Of a stretch of DNA of 64,000 bases, positions 47,752 to 59,704 are shown one piece after another. Position 1 is the stretch's first letter, and every line of letters starts with the position of its first letter. This DNA comes from Rutidosis leptorrhynchoides. Lineage: Eukaryota; Streptophyta; Magnoliopsida; Asterales; Asteraceae. A program made the translations under genes and the position numbers. Under the pieces are notes generated by a model, which worked only from the letters and a program-made list of their open reading frames with translations, had not been told where the DNA came from and searched no databases. The stretch lies in the NCBI RefSeq assembly GCF_046630445.1, contig NC_092338.1, positions 337,551,001 through 337,615,000 of the forward strand. Direction: 5' to 3'.

Positions 47752-48560
47752 TGTCACACTGCCATTTTTTTATATACGTTGCGGAAGCATTATATTAATT
47801 AAACCATTTTTATTTAGACAAACTTGATATATACAAACCAAATGTAACTTGCAACGATCATTAAGTTATTACAAATAGGTGCCACGTGATGTTACAACAA
47901 AATATAGTTTTAAATGGGAAAAGACACATCATAGTTCTTCGTAGTCAAACATAACATCACCATGCCCATCTTCTCCCAAAAACACTATCTACAGAAGCTA
48001 ACAACCTGCAGGGAGGAGATGGAGGGGAATTAACACGAAGCTAAGTGAGTGCAACTAAATACATGCAATAGTGCATAACAGCAGTTACACTAATCATGTC
48101 ATCACATCTAACACAAACATCACCCAAAGTACAGTCTACAGAGACTTCGGTGGTCCGTCCGAACCCACAACCACCAGTTGATCGGACTAGGGCTTACCAA
48201 AAGTTCCTCGCAAACCCATGAATATATAAATCATCCACATGTGACGAACGCATCATCCAAACATATATAAACGTGGATGTTGGCCACCTCATGAGGAACT
48301 CAACCTGCAGGCTTATCTCTCCTACCTAGGTCACCACACGATAGGGACAAACTGGGCTCCAACACACAAGGCATCACATAACAAATAGTCATCACAGAGC
48401 CATAACTAACTAGCAATAATAACATGTTAATCTCGACAACATAGGCAATCATAGAATAACAACCTATTCTATATCAATCTCCAGTTATTCCAACTCACCA
48501 AATACAGGCAATAGAAGGTTCTCAGAGGTCTAATCTTTTTGAGCCTTCTCTCCGTCTTTA
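47752..48560 (-). repeat. Ty3-type LTR fragment, minus strand
   Basis: Read on the minus strand it ends GGCAGTGTGACA, a TG...CA type terminus. It has the same sequence style and order of landmarks (a GGTGAGTTGG-type phrase, a TGCACTCACTTAGCTTC phrase) as other Tekay-like LTRs. Its 5' edge runs into the copia LTR of element M and cannot be fixed. Confidence 0.5.
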
Positions 48561-48569
48561 TCACCTGAG

Positions 48570-48941
48570 CAAAGATAACACAAGTCAGTAACTTTATCTC
48601 ACGGTTAGTGATGATACTATTGAATCATTAACAACAAGGTATATATCTAACGACCCATTACAAAGCTACATTTTCATTCAACCGAATGGTTTAACACGTC
48701 TGATAGGTCAGATCATGATGAGAATCGAAGATACAAGAGATAGAAAGAGATTCGGGTGAACAGTTAACAGATTCGGTATTGGAGAGTTTCGGTATATTAC
48801 AATTCCACAGCTTCTTAAACTAGTTTACAATGCAATGACTATTTAATTAGGACTACTTAGGTTCCTTATATAGCCCTCTTCTAAGGAACCATCTATTAAG
48901 CTTGTTTCACAATAACACTATACACCTTTGGGGTCCTAACA
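48570..48941 (-). repeat. Element M 3' LTR (copia-like), left edge approximate
   Basis: On the minus strand a purine tract AAGGGGGGAT (48942-48951) is followed by TGTTAGGACCCC, the usual copia LTR start. A clear TATA box, GGGCTATATAAGGAACC, lies at 48860-48876. The other LTR is outside the window, so the end of this one is a guess. Confidence 0.6.
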
Positions 48942-48980
48942 ATCCCCCCTTAGCGTTAATTGTGAAAAATAAATGTAATC

Positions 48981-50561
48981 CTACTTTGTAATCTTGAGAG
49001 GTCCAAATGTGGCTTTCCATCTTATACATGCAGGATTAGAGAATTCGACTTGATTGTCTGAAATCTTCTTGGTTGGTTTCCAGGTAACCCACGCTTTCCT
49101 TGGATCCTCTTCAAGTAAAGGATATTCATTCATTTCCTTGAAAAACCTTCGTTTCCTTTGGCCTCGAAGAATCTCAAATTGTCTGGCATGGATCCGGAGC
49201 TTTAGACGATCTTTGATGTGTTTAATGAATTCTCCAAGACCCATTTTCATGTCAATACCATCAAAATTGCTTTGACAGAACTTGAGATACTTCAGTGCAG
49301 CTTTGAGTGTTCCATCAGAATATTTGTTCAGCTCATTTGTTCTGATGAACACCTTCTCCTTTTGAGAATTAACAAACATAAAACCTTCGGGTTCAAATAA
49401 CGTCTGAAACATTCTCATGTTCTCCCCTAAATATTGATCTGGACAAGTTATCCGAATCTTTTTCCTATTAGCTTCGAGACCGATTTGAAAGTCTTCACGT
49501 CTCATAGGTTCTATTGTCTCCATCATGTATCTCTTTACCGCTTCCAACGCCTGAGTTTTAGCAAAAGGACGTATGGCAAGAATACTGAGATAGTTGTAGA
49601 TGTGAATGATATCAAACATGTCGAGATTTGGAAAATCTGCTTCTGTGAACTTGTACTCCTTGTCATCTTCTCTTATAATATGGAACTGACTTATGAAGTC
49701 TTTCTTCATACTGATCTCTACTCCCACTCGAGTAATATCTTACACCTCTGTCAATCGATGTTTCCGTTGTAACCACAAGTCATCTTCATTTCTGTTAATA
49801 TGTTTCCTCCACATAAAACGATACCAATTTCTTTCATCAGGCGGAAGAATTTGTGAGCCAATGTAAGTAAATCTTTCACTTCTTGGAGTTTCGTTAATGC
49901 GGAAGATCTTATAAGCATTCTCTTCAATCAATGTTTTTCTTAATGTAATAAAATCATGTTCAACTCCCAACTGCAGTCGTTTTTGCTGATTCTTGAAGAA
50001 TAAACCGTTGTTGAACTTAAACCACGAATTAACCGTGGAGCTTGATGTTGTTGCATCAGAAATTGAACTCTCATTCGCATTAGTCGAATTTGAACTTGAT
50101 GATGTTGATTGATCAGTAAGATTTGTCGGGTTTTCTGTTGGAGCATTATCATCTTCAATATGATCAAAGATATCATCTATGTTAGGATTTTCATATTGAC
50201 CGTCACCATCTTCATCAGTAGAATCCTCCTCATCATCACTTTCAATAATAGGATCAGGATTCCCTTCATCAACAATCTCTACATCGTCAGGAATAGCAGA
50301 TAAAGAAGATAGTATACTCAGAACAACATCCATCATCATCAGTTTCTTCAAGATAGAAGTCACTTAAATTCAAATCCTCATCAACCTGTCCGCCATCAAC
50401 TTCAGTTTGAATTGTTTCAATAATTGGAATAATCACTTGCTCAGACTCTACATTCTCAATCACATCATCATGAGTTTGCATCGCCTCAGATTCAACATTA
50501 ACCGTTTGAGCTTGTGAAGTTGAAGCAGACCTTACACCGCCAATCCTAATGGAAATGTTCA
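48981..50561 (-). pseudogene. Element M 3' ORF, C-terminal part
   Basis: This reading region lies between element K and the M PPT, in the position where SIRE-type copia elements carry an extra env-position ORF. Frames 49740-50363 and 48981-49727 are the same frame separated by one stop. The N-terminal piece (50287-50561) is in another frame. It shows a Ser/Asp/Glu-rich linker, then YKFTEADFPNLDMFDIIHIY, MRREDFQIGLEANRKKI and NKYSDGTLKAALKYL. I recognise this motif order from a large family of retrotransposon-associated hypothetical proteins annotated in Asteraceae (memory, not verified). The biochemical role of that family is unknown. The rest of the ORF is at 59705-61466. Confidence 0.7.
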
Positions 50562-52882
50562 TGATATCGGCTAAAAAGTTACGTTTTTACCCCCGATATT
50601 AGCCCCATTTATGATAAAGTACTTGATTTTATCATCTAAATAAGCATTTATTTGTTTCATTTGGTAGATTATGTCATTACAAAGGCTATGTTTCAAGAAT
50701 CACTAAAAATGGATGAAAAACGAGGAAAAACGAGCAAAACCGGCGAAGACGATTAACTCGCGTTTAAATAACTTATTTTATAATTTTTGGAAAGGTTTCT
50801 TTACTTAATCTCATGTTGTAGGATATTTAATTACGAACGCGTGGGCACAAGAATGGTCAAAAACGGAGCTAAAACGAAGATTCTAGAGCGAAAACGGTGA
50901 AAGACAAGGTACGATCCAACAAACGGCTTGCCAAACGACTTGCCAAACGGCTTGCCATAAGGAAAAATGGCCTGCAAGCAAACGGGCACCAAAAACGGCT
51001 TGCCTTGGCAAATGGGCATAAAAAACGGCCTTGGCAAACGGCCTGCCAAACGGCTTGCCAAGGGTTTTTCAGCCATTTAATTATAATTTTGCCACCAAGC
51101 ATTTCCTATAAATGGGGGTTTCATCCCACCATTTTAACACACACCATTCTTCACTTCTCTCTCTAAATATCTCTCTATAGTCGCTCTCTAGTGATCTATA
51201 GGATATTAGTTTTCTCTCTACTTTCTTTATCTAGATTCTAGAGAGAGAAAAGTACAAAGATTAGGAAAATAATTATCTCTCTATTGTCGCTCTCTAGTGA
51301 TCAATAGGAGATTAGTATGTAGTTAGTAGTAGAATCTATCGAGCATTGTAACACTACGGATATTATGAAGAAATACAAGTGTTATTCTGCAGACATCATT
51401 CGGTAATATCTATCCTTTCTTTTATTAATTTATTATAATATTCTTAATTGATGTTTGTGATTTATTAATATTAGAAATGCTTGTTGCCATGATGTGTGAG
51501 TAATTACTTGATTGTTTGCCATGATTTAATAATGTTAGTTAGGGATATTTATCGTTTCGTACTCGCTTTCTGTCTATGATATTAAACCTCGTTATTATCG
51601 TCCTTCCACCAATAAACGTGATTAAAACCTTTTATAAAGACGACAATTATAAGGTAATTAATTATCTATGTTTATACATTGGTCAAGGTATGAACCCATC
51701 GGAAATACTATAAAGTACATGGGGAATTACTGTAGGACCAGATCAAGATATTGGTCAAGAGTATAAGACTCGAGGAAATACTGTTGCAACAGTAGAGTAC
51801 AATGTTGATGTACTATAGGACCACTTGGGCATGGTCAAGGTTAGAAGCTATGGAACCACTATAAGTCTAGTACATGGTGGATAACTAAGGGATTTATTGG
51901 GTAGATTTAAGTAAGGGCTGGTTTAAATCATAAATGGGAATTTAACACACTACAATATAAACTAAGCTTATAAATCTTTAAGGATGACTGAGAACTATCA
52001 GAGGTTCTAATTTGTCTACAAACCTTTAGATTTTACCAAACCATTGACAGAAAGGAATTCGAAACACAATCTTAGCCACTTACTTGGGTGATACACTAAG
52101 GTGTTAAGAAAGGTTGGATATTATCTATATAAGGCTATGCTACTTTATTCGTGCGCCCAAGGTATGCATTGCATCCAAGATGAGCCACTTATATCCTTAA
52201 ACCAGATAAAGCGTCGGGAGTTGAGCATAGTCCATCAAATCAGAATCTTCAAAGTCTAGTTCCTCGTGACATGCTAATCTAGAAACCACTTAGTAAGGAA
52301 TCTAGTGTTCACACCAAGGTATATCTATCCAAAGAGTGTCTAATATTCATCCCGATACTACGTTATCTTAAATCATGGTGAACCACGTCTTCTCTGTCCT
52401 TAGTTGTTTCATGTTAGCTAGCTTATTTTAATTATATTGCTTTAATATTTTAAATACAATTATAAATCAAATCAACCCAACCCAAATATTGCCTTTACAC
52501 AATTTGATATTCCGGATAAAGTGGTGTCTAGAATAAACCGGTTGGACTTGGTTGTTGGATTTTCCGAACAGTCGCCAATTTATTGGGACCAAAAGGATCC
52601 TGCCTCTCTACACAAGGTGTACCTGGCCACTAGTCTTGAATACTGAATTGTGTACAAACCCAATCTTAATTACTAAATAATCTGAATAAGCTCCGTTTCA
52701 AATTCGACCGCTCAAGGAACGACCCTAGGCCATATTTTCCCTTGCTAACCCATATGAAGGAATAATAGATTTAGGCCTAGCATATATAAATTAAACAATC
52801 AACTTCTTCTGTTGATATCCTGAATTGACGTTTTGTGACCTAACGACACCGCATAAATAAACCGTCCAATTCGGGCATATCA
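50562..52882 (+). repeat. Element K 5' LTR (Athila-like, about 2.3 kb)
   Basis: It starts TGATATCGGCTAAAAAG inside the M ORF and ends near 52882 (GGGCATATCA), about 20 bases before the PBS. The first 1.7 kb is repeated at 58018-59704. A strong TATA box (CCTATAAATGG, 51105-51115) is preceded by an array of ACGGCTTGCC-like repeats. Confidence 0.85.
50927..51062 (+). repeat. ACGGCTTGCC repeat array upstream of the K LTR TATA box
   Basis: About nine variants of AAACGGCTTGCC/ACGGCCTGCC are spaced at 12-30 bases and end about 45 bases before the TATA box. LTR copy 58018-59704 has a shorter array (58374-58493). Confidence 0.85.
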
Positions 52883-52901
52883 TGGGAGTAGTTAAATTTT
52901 T

Positions 52902-52919
52902 TGGCGCCACTGCCGGGGA
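52902..52919 (+). promoter_or_regulatory. Element K primer-binding site (Asp tRNA type)
   Basis: TGGCGCCACTGCCGGGGA is one base from the TGGCGCCGTTGCCGGGG site used by Athila-like elements, which prime from tRNA-Asp. It supports the lineage call. Confidence 0.85.
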
Positions 52920-53062
52920 GCGATAGTACGATTTGGAGCCTACTTAGATTATTTAATTTTTAAGAGACCCTTTTGACTGAGACTAGCTTTGTCAGAAGTT
53001 ACTAGTTTACCGTAGTTAGGTTAGATAATATTAGCTTAATTTAGATTAATTAAAAGTTTAAA

Positions 53063-55373
53063 ATGGACTTCCTTATTAGTGAACCTTTAGGATGGTTTAA
53101 CCTACTTAGACCGCTAAGAATTCTTCCGACACATCCTTTCTTCAATCTGATATCATACATTGTACCCATCCGACGAGATCCACACTTACCTATCTATAGT
53201 TCAACGATGGCCACATGCATCACTCTCGCTGACATCACCAAACCCTCGTTAGAAGGACGAGGAGGATCGATACTCTATACAGAGGTTAACGAAGCGTCTT
53301 TTGTGCTTAAGCATAGCATCATACAACTCATTAACAACCATTGCTAGTTCCACGGCTTACCAATTGACAATCCCAAGTCTCACTTAGATAGATTTCTCTC
53401 CTTATCCAACTCATATAAGCAAAACGGGGTTGAACAAGATGTAGTTCGTCTGTATCTATTCCCCTATTCCTTAACTCTTCATGCAAAAACCTGGTTCGAG
53501 GGGTTAGAACCTAACTCTATCACCTCATGGGAGGAAATGGCAACAACTTTCTTAATCAAGTACTTTCTCTTATAAAAACAAATCAGACTTAGGAATGATA
53601 TCGTAAACTTTCAACAAGCATACGATGAATCACTCTACACTGCATGGGAAAGATTCAAACATTTGCTTCGAAGATGCCCGAACCACCGTCTTGAGAGCTC
53701 TGATCAGATTTTAACCTTCTACAAAGGTCTAAATCAGAACAACCAGTCTACCCTTGATGCTGTTTTACAAGGTAACTTCATGAAATTCACCGCAGACGAG
53801 GCCTGGAGATTGATTGAGGAGATGAGTATGTACCATCGCGATTGGAACATGGAAGAGCACATTTCATCAGCAACACCGCTTTCCGCCTCCGATCCTATCG
53901 AAAATAAAAGCATCAAATTTCTCTCGGACAAAATAGAAAACCTCACCAAAGAAGTTGGAGAGCTAAAGAAACTCCTGCAACATGTGTCTCAAGTACAATT
54001 ATGCCAGAATTGTACTGACCCACATCCGGCCAAGGTATACGAGGCTGAATGTGAGGACTCTATTGTCTACTCCGATAAGATCCTAAATCATCCACAAAAC
54101 CCACCCACTAAACCCACTACTCCACCAGAGACAAGTCCAGATGATGTGCTACTACGAATCATCAACATGATCACAGCAAGAAAAGATGCAACTGACTTAG
54201 TCATGACTAATCACTTGAGTAGTCTTGAAAATCAAATAAGCCAGCTAAATCAACGTCTTGATTCTCTAGGTTATCCTAAAAATGACTCAAAGGTGGCACA
54301 TAGCCAACCTTCAGTTTCTTCTAAGGAGAAAAAACTAACTAATACCCGTTCGGTAGTAGTCATTGAGTCATCACCTAAACCTACCAGGAAAACACCCATT
54401 CCATTCCAGGGCCGTCTCAAGCAAAGACATAACAAGATGAAATCTTTCAAGCTTGACGGTAAATTTTTGGACACTGTGTCTAAAAATTCTCATAGTAAGA
54501 AGTATTTTAGGAAACTGCTATCAACCAAGGATAAGGTACCCGAAGTACCCAATGTCCCGCTGAACGCGGATTGTTCATCTATTCTTTTAAACACTCTTCC
54601 TAAAAAACTAGGGGATACCGAACGATTTACCCTTCCTTTTTCTATCTACCAATCTGGTACTATCTATTCTCTCACTGACCTTGGTGCCAACATCAATCTC
54701 ATGCCCTACTCACTTCCAAAGACTCGAAATTGGAAATCTTAACCCTACCAAAATGAGCATCCAGCTAGCTGACCAATCCACTAGATATCCTAAGGGAATT
54801 GCTGAGAACGTCATGGTTAAGGTCGATAAATTCCTCTTTCCGACCAACTTTGTGGTTATGGACTATAAAGAAGACATGAAAACCCCAATCATCTTAGGAA
54901 GGCCTTTCATGAATACAACCAAAGCGATCGTTGACGTTTATTCACGGACTATCACCTTGAGAGCCCGTGGAGAAGAAGTCACTTTCTCGATCGATGAGTC
55001 TGTATGTCCTTCTGATGGGAACGCCGAAGTAAATACCATCTCCACTAGGAAAGTCACATTCTATGCTGAGAATGAAGAGAAGAAGATAGAAGTAGAAGAC
55101 AAGAAGAATAACCACTCCACACCAACCCAATCTTCACTCCTACCTTATTTTGATCTTTTAATGACTAGAGAGGATTTCGTTCTAGAAGAACTCTCTGAAC
55201 CAATTATACTTGAAACTCCCGACCAGAGTGACGAGGAGGTGGATGAAGAAATTGAAATAGAAAGCCCGGATGAGAAGAAAGAGATGGATGATTCTAGCAC
55301 CGAAGTAGTTGTTAATGTTGTTATCATATTGGAGACGTCAATGGACATCGTCCCACCTCCATGCCCAAAGTAG
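53063..55373 (+). pseudogene. gag: Athila-like gag and protease of element K, interrupted
   Basis: The first 1.6 kb is one frame with two in-frame stops (53345-53347 and near 53573). It encodes a retrotransposon gag: HGLPIDNPKSHLDRFLSL, YLFPYSLTLHAKTWFEGL, ESLYTAWERFKHLLRRCPNH and LDAVLQGNF. A coiled-coil-like segment (LSDKIENLTKEVGELKKLL) and a Pro/Thr linker follow. Near 54690 the protease active-site motif reads DLGANINLMP. A frameshift at about 54710 moves the protease into the frame of 54681-55373 (ADQSTRYPKGIAENV, IILGRPFMNTT). No RT, RNase H or integrase follows before the 3' LTR, so K is non-autonomous as well as broken. Confidence 0.88.
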
Positions 55374-55457
55374 AACATTACGACCAACCAGAAGTCATTT
55401 AGAAGAAAGACGGGTTTTGCGTCAGGGCTACCCTATAAACCATCACTTAAATACATA

Positions 55458-55700
55458 ATGACATACACATCATGGAGTGATGAGGACCCGTTTGACCAAC
55501 CTATACAAATTAAGAAGGTAAAACAAGATGATAGCTTTGTTATACCTCAAGTTAAACAAAGCGTTCACTTCAAACCACCTTCTCCTATCATTGGACATAC
55601 CTTATTCTATGACCACTCCAATCCCATTGGTATGTTCCAATATTACCTCTTGTGTCTACTAATGGATACAAGGGAGCCGCCTAGATTTCTTGAAAAATAA
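55458..55700 (+). CDS. Small ORF in element K (80 aa), unknown
   Basis: This frame follows the protease region and is in the element's sense. It has charged and Pro-rich sequence (QSVHFKPPSPIIGHTLF) and no recognised domain. It is followed by GCGCTTCTCGGGAGGCAACCC, the block that usually sits just after the coding region in Athila-like elements. It could be the last exon-like remnant of a deleted pol gene. Coding status is doubtful. Confidence 0.3.
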   Translation: MTYTSWSDEDPFDQPIQIKKVKQDDSFVIPQVKQSVHFKPPSPIIGHTLFYDHSNPIGMFQYYLLCLLMDTREPPRFLEK

Positions 55701-58017
55701 GGCTAGAGTCAGGCTAGTGACTCGAACAAAAACAAGCGCTTCTCGGGAGGCAACCCGCGTGTTTATTTTTCTATAGCTTTAGTAGTAGTTAGATTAGGAT
55801 AATTAGATTAATTGAATAAGTGAAAAGTGAAATTTAAAATAAAATTTTCAACGTTTCTTAGGATGAATTCACTTCTTCATCTTGTCTTGAGCTTAAATGC
55901 ATTATTTGCTACAATATTTTAAAAGTCCTAAAATTAAAGGCAATCAACACTTTAAGTGTGGGATTAAGCTTTTTAGTCATATATTGATTTGTTGAATTTT
56001 CAAACCATCAAGTTTTCAAATAACTTTTTCATCAAAACGCAAATCAGTGAGTCTATGGCCTAAAGCTTAATCACCTGTCTAGGTTTGATCTTTTCCCTTT
56101 TTATAAGTAATAGACAGTTATTGATGCCTGTGGAGGAGACTCTATGAATAATGATGAAAAGACAAGGAAACTCGTTGATTATTTCATTGCAAGTTATTGG
56201 TGGATGGTGTATGGAGGATGAGAACGCCATAATGAGGTCAAGTACACTTCAAAAAGACCAATTTGGATCCAGCGGAAGATGGTTCTGACTCAGTCTACCT
56301 TCAGATCCTCAGCTCACAACCGCACCCAAGGGGAGTAATTCGTTTCTTTCTCGTCGTTTGTTTATTTTGTTCGTTATATCCTTAAACTATACCCTATCCT
56401 AAACTTATCACTAAGTGTGGGATTCCAACCCAATATTGAGCTTAGATACATTTTTCGACATGTTCAAACTCTAAGTGTGGGATTTTAGCTCCCTAAAATC
56501 TAAGAATGAACATTAGGGACAATGTCCCTCTAAGTGTGGGATAGCGGTGTAGTACACCGTAATTAGCTAGGGGATGATCGAAAAATGTTCTTAATTTAAA
56601 ATTTTACTAAGCTTTTCGAGTATACCTACTATTTAGATTCTTTGTCCTCAACATAAATTTTTCAAAATTTTTGACTAAATGATACTTTCTGAAAAAGTAC
56701 TTTTGAAAATCAAGCTTGTTTGTTCTAAAATTAAGACAAATGAGGACATAAATCTTCTTAAGGATGAACCGATTCTCTAAAAGAGCATTGCATGACTAGG
56801 CATTATCGACCCAATATAATTGTTGTGAGGCACCCCAAAAAATGGCTCAATAAGCATTCATTTTAATGCTTCACTATTTTTTCCGTTGAGAGTGCTGATG
56901 TTAGCATTTAGAGTTAGAACTTGACCTTGACATAGATTTCGAGGCCAATGGTTAGTAAGCGCCATGCGTGGTGTAGGTGCGATACTCCTTCCGAAATCAT
57001 TCTGAATGTAGAAGACAAAAACCATCCGTTTCCGTTTCCACTCCACGCATTTAAACCGACCAACTCACATCAAAGAGTTGATGAATCAGAAAATACTCAC
57101 ACCCAAATACACAATCAAATACGTTACCCTTTCCATCCTCTTTCCTTTCTCATTTTTAAAATCTAGATATTCAAAGAGATAGATCGACCAAGTTTACTTC
57201 AAACACTTGTTGAAAAATTCTGAAATTCCAGAATGTTTTTGATAGGTCATAAAAAGTCCTATTTCTGGTGAAATACCTTTCTCTCTGGGTACAAGAAGAA
57301 ATAGACAAAGTTATGAAGATGGGATATGCAAAAAAAAAAAAAAAAATGATGAGCAAAGTCTCAAAAATAAAGAAGAGAAAAGTCTTCATTTAAAAGTATA
57401 AATCCCTCAAGAAAATGAAGATTGTGACCCAGGAGGATTGCAGAAAAGAAGCAAAGTCTTCGCTGAAAATCAGTACCCTCTAAAGGAACTCTTCAACAAA
57501 AATAGAGTACCATCTTTCCTAGAAAAAGTATATCCTCATTGAAACCGAAATCTATCGAATCTCTCTAAATTTAAATGATTCGAAATCACCCTTTTCGCCA
57601 TATCAAAACCTTCACTTTTTTTCGCAAACCAACCTTTAAAACCGTTCTTCCTCTTGAAGAATGATTATGGAGAAGATCAGTGCCGTCCTTATCTAACCGG
57701 TGGAGATTTGATTCTTGGTCAAGCCTATGACAATACTTGCAGCATGACTGACTATGAGCGAATTCATAGATTGATAGGGAACCTCAAACACTTAAGTGAT
57801 TTCAGTGACTCGTGTAAGGAAGCCAATGTCATGTAACCTCCCCTTATGCTTGCAGAGATAGTTTCTACCCCTTTTAGAAGACGGTTTGTCCGATTTTGCT
57901 CTTATAATATATAACAAGCCACTTGAATAATAGAACAGAAACTTCAGAAGCATCCTTGAAGTCAAAATAAAAGAAAGGTTTGCTTGAGAACAAGCAAAGT
58001 CTAAAGTGTGGGATATT
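55701..58017 (+). other. Element K 3' untranslated region with repeated PPT-like motif
   Basis: There is no convincing gene, though a 60-codon frame exists at 57654-57836. AAGTGTGGGA occurs at 55954, 56413, 56473, 56532 and finally at 58004, four bases before the 3' LTR, where it is the expected polypurine tract. A 16-base A-run is at about 57330. Confidence 0.7.
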
Positions 58018-59704
58018 TGATATCGGCTAAAAAGTCACGTTTTTACCCCCGATATTAGCCCCATTTATGATAAAGTAATTGAATTTATCATCTAAATAAG
58101 CATTTATTTATTCATGTGGTAGATTATGTCATTACAAAGGCTATGATTCAAGAATCACTAAAAACGGATGAAAAACGAGGAAAAACGAGGAAAACTGGCT
58201 AAGACGATTAACTCGCGTTTAAATAACTAATTTTATAATTTTTGGAAAAGTTTATTTACTTAATCTCATGTTGTAGGATATTTAATTACGAACGCGTGGG
58301 CGCAAGAATCGTAAAAAATGGAGCTAAAACGAAGATTCTAGAGCGAAAACGGTGAAAGACAAGTTACGATCCAGCAAACGGCTTGCCATAAGGAAAAACG
58401 GCCTGCCAGCAAACGGGCACCTAAAACGACTTGCCTTGGCAAACGGGCATAAAAAACGGCTTACCAAACGGCCTGCCAAACGGCCTGCTAGGAGTTTTTC
58501 AGCCATTTAATTACAATTTTGCCACCAAGCATTTCCTATAAATGGAGGTTTCATCCCACCATTTCAACTCACACCATTCTTCACTTCTCTCTCTAAATAT
58601 CTCTCTATAGTCGCTCTCTAGTGATCTATAGGAGATTAGTTCTCTTTACTTTCTCTCTCTAGATTCTAGAGAGAGAAAAGTACAGAGATTAAGAAAATAA
58701 TTATCTCTCTATTGTCGCTCTCTAGTGATCAATAGGAAATTAGTATGTAGTTAGTAGTAGAAGCTATCGAGCATTTTAACGCTACGGATATTATGAAGAA
58801 ATACAAGTGTTATTCTGCAGACATTATTTGGTAATATCTATCCTTTCTTTTATTAATTTATTATAATATTCTTAATTGATGTTTGTGATTTAGTAATATT
58901 AGAAATGCTTGTTGCCATGATGTGTGATTAATTGCTTGATTGTTTGCCATAATTTAATAATGTTAGTTAGGGATGATTATCGTTTCGTACTCGCTTTCTG
59001 TCTATGATATTAAACCTCGTTATTATCGTCATTCCACCAATAAACGTGATTAAAACTTTTTATAAAGTCGACAATTATAAGGTAATTAATTATCTGTGTT
59101 TATATATTGGTCAAGGTATGAATCCATTGGAAATACTATAAAGTACATGGGGAATTACTGTAGGACCAGATCAAGACATTGGTTAAGAGTATAAGACTCG
59201 AGTAAATACTGTTGCAACAGTAGAGTACAGTGTTGATGTACTATAGGACCACTACTCATGGTCAAGGTTAGAAGCTATGGAACCACTATAAGTCTAGTAC
59301 ATGGTGGATAACTAAGGGATTTATTAGGTAGATTTAAGTAAGGGCTGGTTTAAATCATAAATGGGAATTTAACGCACTATAATACAAACTAAGCTTATAA
59401 TCTTTAAGGATGACTGAGAACTATCAGAGGTTCTAATTTGTCTACAAACCTTTAGATTTTATCAAACCATTAACAGAAAGGAATTCGAAACACAATCTTA
59501 GCCACTTACTTGGGTGATACACTAAGGTGTTAAGAAAGGTTGGATATTATCTATATAAGGCTACGCTACTTTATTCGTGCGCCCAAGGTATGCATTGCCT
59601 CCAAGATGGGTCGCTTATATCCTTAAACCGGATAAAGCATCGGGAGTTGAGCATAGTCTATCCGAACAAAATCTTCAAAGCCTAGTTCCTCATGACATGC
59701 TAAT
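58018..59704 (+). repeat. Element K 3' LTR, truncated
   Basis: It starts TGATATCGGCTAAAAAG directly after the PPT and matches the 5' LTR through GACATGCTAATC, then changes abruptly into element M sequence. About 600 bases of LTR end are missing compared with the 5' copy. Its TATA box is at 58537-58543. Confidence 0.85.

Noticed and set aside
50927..51062. CRISPR-like array of short repeats
   Set aside because: Units are 12-30 bases with no constant repeat/unique spacer pattern, in a plant LTR promoter.
57654..57836. 60-aa frame in element K's 3' region
   Set aside because: Short, no domain, and no upstream coding signal.
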